Of a DNA stretch of 64,000 bases, positions 56,267-64,000 are shown one piece after another. Position 1 is the first letter of the stretch. Each line of letters starts with the position of its first letter. The DNA is from Solanum dulcamara (lineage: Eukaryota; Streptophyta; Magnoliopsida; Solanales; Solanaceae). The stretch is from the NCBI RefSeq assembly GCF_947179165.1, contig NC_077244.1, positions 15,138,949-15,202,948 of the forward strand, written 5' to 3'. Below the pieces are notes generated by a model, which saw only the letters and a list, made by a program, of their open reading frames with translations, did no database searches and had not been told where the DNA came from. A program made the position numbers and the translations under genes.

Positions 56267-59200
56267 TCAAGTGGAGGAACTCTTGACAGGCTTTATGCCT
56301 GCCGCTGTTCTACAAAACTCCTGTTTTTCTGCGATTACCACTTTAGTAAGCATATCTGAAGGATTTTCATGAGTGTGTATCTTCTCAACCTCAAATAATT
56401 TCTCTTCCACGGCCATTCTAATCCAATGATACTTTCTACTAATATGCTTGGACTTACAATGAAAGGTGGAGTGCTTGGTGAGATAAATAGCACTCTGATT
56501 ATCACAGAATAAGACGAACCTTGACTGTTCAAAGTCAAGATCTTTCATAAATTCCTTTATCCAAAGTAATTCTTTGGCACCTTCAGTGATAGCAATGTAT
56601 TCGGCTTCTGTGGTGGATAGAGCTATGCACTTCTGTAGTCTAGATTGCCAGGAAATAGCTCCCCCTGCAAAAGTGATCAAATAACCAGAAGTGGATTTTG
56701 AATTGTCAAGATTGCCTCCCAAATCAGAGTCTGTGTAACATACAAGTTCAGGCTTGCCACTACCAAAGCACAACTCCATATTTGAAGTGCCCTTCAAATA
56801 TCTTAGTATCCATTTCACTGCATTCCAGTGTTCTTTTCCAGGATTAGAAAGAAATCTGCTAACAGTACCAACAGCATGTGCAATATCTGGTCTAGTGCAA
56901 ACCATAGCATACATCAGACTACCAACTGCAGAAGAGTATGGAATACATGACATCTCCTTCTTCTCTTCATTAGTAGATGGACTCTGGATCGTACTCAACT
57001 TAAAATGTTTAGCAAGAGGAGTACTAACCACTTTTGCTTCTGTCATATTGAATCTCTTGAGTACCTTCTCAATGTACTGCTTTTGGGATAATGATAACTC
57101 CTTCTTCTTTCTGTCTCGATGAATTTATATGCCTAAAATTTTCTTTGCTGGCCCCAAGTCCTTCATTGCAAATGATTTGCTCAACTCCTTCTTAAGGAAT
57201 ACAATTCTAGATTTATTTTTGCCAATAATCAACATATCATCCACATAAAGTAGTAAGATAATAAAATCATCATCAGAGAACTTTTGAAAGAATACACAAT
57301 GATCTGAAGAAGTTTTCTTGTATCCTTGATTTTCGATGACAGATTCAAACTTTAAGTACCACTGCCTTGGAGCTTGTTTTAAGCCGTATAAGCTCTTTCT
57401 TAATTTGCAGACATAGTTTTCTTTTTCTTTAACCACGAAACCTTCAGGCTGCTCCATGTAAATTTCTTCTTCTAAATCACCATGAAGAAAAGCAGTCTTG
57501 ACATCCATCTGCTCAACCTCTAAATCTAGACTTGCAGCTAAGCCTAGAACCATGCGAATAGAAGACATTTTCACAACAGGAGAGAAAATTTCATCAAAGT
57601 CAACACCCTTTCTCTGGCCAAAACCTTTGACAACTAACCTCGCTTTATATCTAGGTGCAGATGTATGTTGCTCTTGCTTTACTCTGAAGATCCATTTATT
57701 TGTCAACGCTTTCTTACCTTTCGGTAACTCCACTAACTCATATGTGCCATTCTCATGAAGTGACTTCATCTCATCTTTCATGGCTTCTATCCACTTATCT
57801 CTATGAGCATCTAGCATGACTTCATCATAATCTTCAGGTTCTCCCATGTCAGTTAAAAGTATATACTCATTAGGAGAATAACGTGTTGACTTTAGCTTCT
57901 CCCTAGTAGATCTTCTACAAGAGGTTTCTAGAGCATCTGGAGTAGTCATTTGAACATGAGTTAGTGGATGATCAATCATAACATCATTACTAGGAGCATC
58001 TTCAAGTTCTACACTCTGATGATCATTCTGGTCTTGATCCCCATCGACATTTGTATCTTGGATTCCTTCATGTGCAAAAGATGTGTCAGTACTAGGAACT
58101 AGATCAACATCAACGAAGCTTTCATCAATCTGAGAATCTGTTTTCTCAGTCTTGTTAATATCTTCAATTGTTTGGTCTTCAAAGAATACAGCATCACGAC
58201 TTCTGATAAGCTTCTTATCAATCGGATCATAAAAACGATATCCAAACTCATCTTGACCATAACCAATGAAGATGCACTGCTTCATTTTAACGTCTAGTTT
58301 TGATCTCTCATCTTTTGGAACATGCACACAAGCTTTACACCCAAAGACTTTTAAGTGATCATAGGAGACATCCTTTGCAAACCAAACTCTATTTGGAACA
58401 TCACCATCCAAAGAAACAGTGGGAGACAAATTGATAACATAAGCAACAGTGTTAAGCGCTTCCGCCCAAAAGGAATTTGGAAGTTTAGCCTCCGAAAGCA
58501 CACATCTAACTCTCTCAACAAGAGTTCTATTCATCCTTTCTGCTAAGCCATTCAATTGAGGCGTCTTGGGAGGAGTCTTCTGATGACGAATTCCTTGAGC
58601 TTTGCAGTAGTTATCAAAGGGACCAATATACTCACCACCATTGTCAGTGCGAATACATTTTAATTTCTTTCTTGTTTGTCTCTCAGATAAGGCTTGAAAC
58701 TCTTTAAACACATCAAGTACTTGATCTTTGGATTTTAAAGGATATACCCACAACTTGCGAGAATGATCATCAATAAAAGTTGCAAAGTAAAGTGCACCAC
58801 CTTTTGATTTCACTTTAAAAGGACCACACAGGTCAGAGTGTACTAGCTCCAATAGTTCAGACTTTCTTGAAGGAGGATGACTATGAAAAGAAACTCTTTT
58901 CTGTTTCCCAGCTAAGCAATGAACACATCTTTTCACCTTTGCTTGTTTCACACCAGCAAGCAAATTCTTCTTAGCCAAACATGTGATCCCCCTCTCGCTC
59001 ATATGACTGAGTCTCTTGTGCCATAATTCTGACAAAGTCTCACTTTCTACCAAATTTATAGAGTCCCCAAGAATTGATCCTTGTGTCACGTATAAATTTG
59101 AATGCTTTCTTCCGCGAGCTACAATCAATGAGCCTTTGGTGAGCTTCCATTGGCCATTGAACAAGTCATTATGGTAGCCATCATCATCTAGTTGTCCTAC

Positions 59201-59510
59201 AGAGATCAAATTCAAAGGAATGTCTGGAGCGTGCTTGACATTCTGAAGGACTAACGTTGTACCAAGATTGGTCTTCAAACAAACTGTGCCAACACCAAGC
59301 ACCTTAACCTCACCAGCATTACCCATCTTTAACACGCCAAAATTAACAGGAGTATAAGATGAAAAGAAGTCTTTCCTCGGTGTGACATGCGATGTAGCTC
59401 CGGAATCTACTATCCAACTTGTATCTTGAGATACAAAATTGATGACGTTTTTATCACAAGCAAATAGAAGGTCATCTCGGACAACAGCAACAACATTGTC
59501 TCCATTATTT
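56267..59510 (-). pseudogene. Copia pol: protease, integrase, RT, RNase H (one internal stop)
   Basis: Protease VDSGATSHVT lies near 59380-59410. In the 736-codon open frame from 59335: GAG-pre-integrase zinc site H106/H111/C137/C140 (LWHKRLSHMS, CVHCLAGK); integrase triad D168 (HSDLCG), D231 (RTDNGGEY) and E266 (LNGLAERMNRT); RT from about residue 513 with D611 (QMDVKTAFLHGDL) and YVDD at 697-700. A TAA at 57125-57127 stands where relatives have Q (ILGMQIHRDR). The same frame continues for 26 codons into the 259-residue RNase H part (56267-57046) with TDSD, TTEAEY and CDNQSA. Domain order IN before RT defines Ty1-copia; motifs suggest Tork/Tnt1. The single nonsense change and an upstream frameshift are the only breaks seen. 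Confidence 0.93.
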
Positions 59511-60279
59511 TCTTCTTTCTTTCCTTCTTAAGCTCTTGCTTCAACTGATAGCAAAATCTTTTAATATGTCCTTTCTTTCCACAATGATGACATGAAACAT
59601 TTCGATACCTGGATCTTGACTTGCTTCTACTTTTACCTCTACTTCTCGAACCTCTTGTTTTACCTCTCCCTCTATCTTCTGTAAAGAGAACGTCTGAATG
59701 TGAGGATGTGCCTTGAGATCTTCTTCTGACTTCTTCATTCAACACACCGCTTTTTGCATATTCCATAGTAACCTTACCACCGGGAGCAGAATTTGTTAAA
59801 GAGACTCGAAGAGTTTCCCAAGAATCTGGTAGAGTATTAAGAAGCCAAAGCCCTTGTATTTCATCATCAAAATTGACACTCATTCCTGACAACTGATCAA
59901 GAACACCTTGAAAATCATTTATATGATCAAGAATAGGACTGCCCTCCTTGTATTTAAAGGTCATCAATTGCTTTAGCAAAAATAACTTGTTATTGCCAGT
60001 TTTTGAAGCGTAAAGCGTCTCCAACTTTTCCCACAATGTTCTAGCATGTGTCTCATTCACAATATGGTTGCGAACATTATCTTCAACCCATTGCCTTATA
60101 TATCCACATACTTGTTGGTGCTCAAAATCCCAATTTTCATCTGTCACATTCTCGGGTTTATGAGCAAAAAAAACGGGAAGATGCATCTTTTTCACGAACA
60201 GTAAATCTTTCATCTTGCTCTTCCATATGTTGTAGTTACTACCATTTAAACACACCATCTTGCTCATATTACCCTCCAT
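59410..60279 (-). pseudogene. Copia gag, frameshifted from pol
   Basis: I choose the ATG at 60279 (MEGNMSKMVCLNGSNY); the open frame extends upstream only into the PBS without an ATG. The copia gag body includes NYNIWKSKMKDLLF, TLWEKLETLYASKTGNNKLF and LLNTLPDSWETLRVSL. An Arg/Ser-rich stretch (GSRSRGKSRSKSRSRYR) precedes a CCHC knuckle CHHCGKKGHIKRFC. After ELKKER the frame is shifted in a purine run (about 59510-59528), so gag ends at 59410 out of frame with the protease. In this group gag-pol is normally one frame, so I read this as a 1-nt indel. The product would bind RNA and form particles. Confidence 0.9.
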
Positions 60280-60305
60280 CAAAAAATCTTTGATAGACAA
60301 CCAAA

Positions 60306-60317
60306 GCTCTGATACCA
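60306..60317 (-). other. Primer binding site of copia element C
   Basis: The plus strand reads GCTCTGATACCA, a perfect complement of TGGTATCAGAGC, two bases from the hybrid LTR (60320). Confidence 0.93.
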
Positions 60318-60319
60318 CT

Positions 60320-60734
60320 TGTTATGACGGAAGAACACAAACCCCAAAACAGAGAAAATAAGAGACACAAACATTTAACGTGGTTCGGTCAACTGACCTA
60401 CGTCCACAAGAGGAGATGAGCAATCCACTATAAATATGAGAGTACAAATAATCGAGAGAAATAACCTCACACAATTCACTCGGAATAAAAAGAGGTTCAC
60501 ACAAGTGTTAACGTAACACTTGTGTCTCACCGTTTCTCCCCCTACACAAAACTCTCAAAGCCCTTAGGACTACATTGTGAATGCTACCAAGTTAGAAGGA
60601 ATAAGCCTCTATTTATAGAGTCATTAACCTTTTCCTATAAGAAAAAAGACTAGCCAAATATGGAGACATTGTGTTTTCCTTTTAGGAAAAGGAAAACCTA
60701 ATTATACTTGGAAAGTCAGGGCAAACACCTAACA
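60320..60734 (-). repeat. Hybrid LTR: U5 of C joined to R-U3 of D
   Basis: 60320-60357 matches the copia LTR at 55656-55695 with about one difference. From about 60358 to 60734 it matches the TRIM LTR at 61064-61439 with about two differences in ~376 bp. The switch lies in AAATAAGAGACACAAACATT, just before ATTTAACGTGG, which both parents share. A TATA-type block on minus (plus strand CTATTTATAGAG, 60608-60619) lies in the D-derived U3. Confidence 0.88.
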
Positions 60735-60970
60735 ATTCTCCCCCTTGGCCTGAATTTCTGACAAAATAAATTTGCTCCACCTTCTTCACATAATCTTCAA
60801 CAGGTTGCATCTCCATCTTCAAAATCTCCTCTGCAAAATCTATGTCTCGGCACAGAGAACTTCTCTGAAAAATTTCTCCAACGAAAATCTTCATTATTGT
60901 CAAAAAAAGTTGCAGCTAGAACTGAACCCGCCAAGATGAACACCCATTTTAACCTCGCTCTGATACCACT
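60735..60970 (-). other. Interior of TRIM-like element D
   Basis: This 236-bp stretch lies between a PPT (60735-60748; minus strand CCAAGGGGGAGAAT) and a PBS (60957-60968; GCTCTGATACCA on plus). A minus-strand frame through it (60903-60682) reads EEILKMEMQPVEDYVKKVEQ. It may be a remnant of a larger parent element, but no gag-pol domain is present. Lack of coding with intact cis signals defines a non-autonomous TRIM-like element. Confidence 0.8.
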
Positions 60971-61439
60971 TGTTAGGACCGAAAAATAATTAGGTGTCAT
61001 GCGGAAGCTAGCAAAGCAAACCTTGAATGACCATGAGTAAGAAGACAAACGAGAAATATACCATAAGAGACACAAACATTTAACGTGGTTCGGTCAACTG
61101 ACCTACGTCCACAAGAGGAGATGAGCAATCCACTATAAATATGAGAGTACAAATAATCGAGAGAAATAACCTCACACAATTCACTCGGAATAAAAAGAGG
61201 TTCACACAAGTGTTAACGTAACACTTGTGTCTCACCGTTTCTCCCCCTACACAAAACTCTCAAAGCCCTTAGGACTACATTGTGAATGCTACAAAGTTAG
61301 AAGGAATAAGCCTCTATTTATAGAGTCATTAACCTTTTCCTATAAGAAAAAGGACTAGCCAAATATGGAGACATTGTGTTTTCCTTTTAGGAAAAGGAAA
61401 ACCTAATTATACTTGGAAAGTCAGGGCAAACACCTAACA
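60971..61439 (-). repeat. TRIM-like element D 5' LTR
   Basis: It is 469 bp, from TGTTAGGACCGAAAAATAAT to AACACCTAACA, followed by the TSD GAAAG. Its first ~93 bp (U5 on minus) are unique to D. The rest is shared with the hybrid LTR. Confidence 0.88.
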
Positions 61440-61444
61440 GAAAG

Positions 61445-62599
61445 CTCAAGAAGAGAAGCAACCTATTCATCGACGACAACTACGTTAGCAATAGAGACAC
61501 CCAAAAAGGAGAAAATAAAGCCTTATTCCTTGGTTATGGATCTTTCTTTTATTGCGCCCATTTAATAGAGTATTTTTTTGTTTGTTATTGACCTTTATAT
61601 TAGTTAGTCCAATAGCAGATTCATGTACAGGAATGTTGACTATGTAAGTTATCGTAGGAAAATATGTATTACAATGCTACACTTTCCTTTCCAGCTACCA
61701 AATCTGAATGTATTTTAAATTTGTGTTGTTGATACCTCAGCACCCTCCCCAAGGTGTACTGTAAACCTTTTTACGGTGCCCTCAACAACTCAAAGGGTGT
61801 GAGATAGTCATTGCTCGAATGGTTTCTTATAGAACCGCCCCTTAATCACATTCTCTTGGTGCCCATCTTTAAGTTAAGATCCACTGAACTAAACATATAC
61901 GAAACTTCTTAAGAAGATCTTGCATTGCCAAGAGCAGATTTGTCTCAACATATATAGTTAATCATCTCTTGATAGTCATGGATGAAGAAACAAATAGCAC
62001 CAAATGTTCCAACTACCACTCAGAGGCCTGCCGAGCTAATCAGTTTACAGTTAAAATCTCATCAACATGTGGTTTTACTTGCACGGGGGACTATACAAAT
62101 GAGGCCTATAAAAGTTGGGCGCATCTTGTGGCCTTATATGAAATATATGAGCCTATATGAAAAATACCTCCTACAATGTCTACAAAAATGGCTTCCCAAC
62201 ATTACTGGAAAAGGAATCAATTGCTAGCGTCTAAAAATATTAACCAACTTAAAAATCACACTAATAATAAAACAGCCCCACTATAAATGAATAGCTTACC
62301 GTCATTAGTTGGAAAGGAGTCACTAAGAATGTGGACTCAGTTTTGCAGACTTTAGGAAATTAGAGATATCTCAAACAATGCATGATCTACATGATTAGGT
62401 TGCAGGTTAAAATAAAGAATACCTTATTCAATGTATTACTTGAAGAGAGACACTCAAAATGGAGATTAAGTGAGGCAAACCTTAAACCAAATTAGGGTAA
62501 CAACTACACTACAAATTAAATTAGATGTGACCTAATTGGGGTAGTTCGCAGAAAAGGTAAATAATAAGTTCTCTAAGCTCATTTTGAACCAAAAACAAT
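61445..62599. other. Right flank of composite, unassigned
   Basis: 61441-61560 continues the possible host segment interrupted at 55655 (KLKKRSNLFIDDN in one frame). The rest is AT-rich. Overlapping open frames at 61969-62227 have no domain and I treat them as chance. Confidence 0.35.
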
Positions 62600-64000
62600 G
62601 CCATATATGGATACCAAATATTCTTCAAGTACATATAATGATCTTGGACATATTTATATGCCCATTTGCTATATTTTGCCCTCATGTACCATGTGTTTTA
62701 AGAGCATTATTCATCTTAATTGCTATATTTTGATCGATATCATGATAAGTATTCACTAAGGGATTTAATTAGCTAATGCAGGAACTTGGGAGGGAAATCG
62801 AGCATATGAAAGTAAGATGCATGGATGGGAGCATGGATGTGACTCAATGAAAACGCAAAAGAAATTGCGAAGAACAAATCTGGTTGAGGCGCACTACTAG
62901 TGCATCGCGCCAGACTCCAAACTTCAAATACACATGCTAGGCATAGCACTGGCGCACTATAGCAAGGCTAAAATACTGCAGGCCAGGTGCTTGTGCACTG
63001 TAGGCCCATCTTGCCAGGAGTCAATTACTGAAGCGCCAGCGCTGGCACTCTAGCGGCGTGCCGCCCCAAAGATTCCGGATGAGTTTTCAGCTTTTTCAGG
63101 ATTTCCAAAACATCAAGGAAAAGGGATTATTTTTTTTGTAGAGTTAGGTACGTTGTTTTTCTTCTACTTTCTTTTATACATTGAATTGCATGAAAATAAT
63201 TTACTTTTGTGTTTTTGATTAGTATGAGTAGCTAAATGTCTTTGTTTTGGGGTTGTGGCTATAAATGATTGTTGAACATCAATCTTATGGATGAAGGTTG
63301 CTATTGAATAAATTACTCTTGTATTCTTGAATAAGTATTTAATACTTGGTCGTCATTGAAATAAATATATTGTTTACTCTTGCACTCTGGAAGGGAATAA
63401 AGGGATGAACGTGGAATACAAGGAGTATGATTTTTTCTTGCATACCACTTGAATTGATTCGTATCTAGGATAGGGATATACCTAGAATCGTGCTTGGTTA
63501 TGAAACAGGATGAAAATTCAATGCTCAACAGTTGATTCCATCTATCATTGCTCAACAATGTACTTAGATGGTCAACCGAGGTAGATTGTTAGAGGTCGTG
63601 AGATCATGACCATACTATTAACCCTATAAATCACTAATTTGATAACCATCTAAAATCTATGAATGAGATGTGAAGCATGAATTCATAGTAAAATGCAGCC
63701 CTGAAATGGTCCTAATTATTGTGAAACAACAATTGGAAATCAAACGTTCTGAGTTAGTTTAGTTCTTAAATTTTTGCATTCGTAGCTATAGATAAAAAAT
63801 GAAACTCTTGAATCACACTTGCATTAATTTGTAGGTTAGTGAAGGTGATTATATATTGATTTTAAGTCCTTTTGGTTCGATAATCCAGCTATGTTAGAGC
63901 CACTATATTACTTGTGCGATCACGTACACTTGTGTGTTCAATTCGGAGCAACATATAACATAATTTGTTTTTATAAAAATAATCCTTTTAAGAACTTGAG
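62600..64000 (+). repeat. Probable LTR fragment, Athila-like style
   Basis: The stretch has a CpG-rich island (62885-63065) with a perfect 12-bp palindrome GCCAGCGCTGGC (63035-63046). It continues with a T-rich leader and text such as GAGTAGCTAAATGTC and GGGTTGTGGCTATAAATGA (63227-63275). I associate these with Solanaceae Athila-type LTRs. No LTR ends were found inside the window and there is no coding. The assignment is tentative. Confidence 0.35.

Larger units (their letters stand above)
55651..61444 (-). mobile_element. Composite Ty1-copia plus TRIM element with three LTRs
   Basis: The element is 55656-61439 (5784 bp) with identical TSDs GAAAG at 55651-55655 and 61440-61444. Read on minus: LTR D2 (60971-61439), PBS, 236-bp interior, PPT, hybrid LTR (60320-60734), PBS (60306-60317), copia gag-pol, PPT, LTR C (55656-56233). 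The hybrid LTR has the U3/R of element D and the U5 of element C. The left and right outer LTRs therefore differ. Pol is nearly intact. The shared TSD argues that the joined structure integrated as one unit. Confidence 0.85.

Noticed and set aside
57498..57758. Plus-strand open frames within copia pol
   Set aside because: They are antisense shadows of the minus-strand pol, with no family features.
56267..60279. Copia element C as a functional element
   Set aside because: The TAA at 57125-57127 and the gag-protease frameshift near 59520 break the polyprotein.
61969..62227. Two overlapping open frames of 63 and 81 codons as a gene
   Set aside because: They are short, in conflicting frames, and without recognisable domain, leader or splice context that I could support.
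1..64000. tRNA or rRNA genes
   Set aside because: No cloverleaf-compatible A/B-box pairs or rRNA sequence were noticed. The tRNA-like matches are retroelement primer binding sites only.

Overview
The window looks like transposon-dense, gene-poor plant DNA. It is AT-rich, has no bacterial operon structure, and shows nested LTR retrotransposons, tRNA-Met primer binding sites, plant-type hAT and Mutator-like fragments and a plant L1-type LINE. The LTR styles (TGTCACGACC...GGTCATTACA Tekay/Del-type Ty3-gypsy LTRs, and Tat/Ogre-type LTRs beginning TGTTGACACC) are ones I associate with Solanaceae (Capsicum, Solanum, Nicotiana and relatives). That family-level guess is recognition from memory, not a database result. 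I find no confident host protein-coding gene, tRNA, rRNA or CRISPR array.

Layout. 104-12946: a decayed minus-strand Tekay-type gypsy element (A) with a 3.1-kb 3' LTR, a PPT, a gag-pol that lacks integrase, a PBS and a truncated 5' LTR. A 3.08-kb solo LTR with perfect 5-bp TSDs is nested inside it. 12947-18569: remains of a minus-strand Tat/Ogre-like element (E) with a 2.3-kb LTR. 18570-24518: LTR fragments and a second solo LTR (19848-23365, TSD ATATC). 24519-31208: a plus-strand Tat-type LTR carrying a Mutator-like transposase fragment and a hAT MITE with an 8-bp TSD. 31253-37150: gypsy LTR pieces split by a 5'-truncated LINE that has an unusually long 3' region. 37160-43028: unclassified GC-rich leader-like DNA and further LTRs, one with paired G-boxes, a TATA box and a four-copy ~190-bp tandem repeat. 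43887-52912: a structurally complete but mutated chromovirus (B; TSD CCTAA, LTRs, PBS, PPT, gag, PR, RT, RH, IN, chromodomain) inserted in an older LTR. 54926-55138: a small MITE. 55656-61439: a young Ty1-copia (Tork/Tnt1-like) element joined to a TRIM-like element through a hybrid middle LTR, with one shared TSD (GAAAG) around the whole composite. 61440-64000: mostly unassigned, with a probable LTR at the right end.

How the parts relate. The coding information is almost entirely retrotransposon gag-pol. Nesting and TSDs give a partial order: the LTR around 43029-54560 is older than B; element A is older than the solo LTR inside it; the Tat LTR at 24519 is older than the hAT MITE. The copia/TRIM composite is probably among the youngest insertions, because its duplicated LTR segments differ at about two sites in roughly 376 bp and its pol is interrupted by only one stop codon and one frameshift. 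The most unusual object is this three-LTR composite, whose middle LTR combines U3-R of one element with U5 of the other. Recurrent CpG-rich islands and ~47-bp minisatellites inside several LTR families are the second theme.
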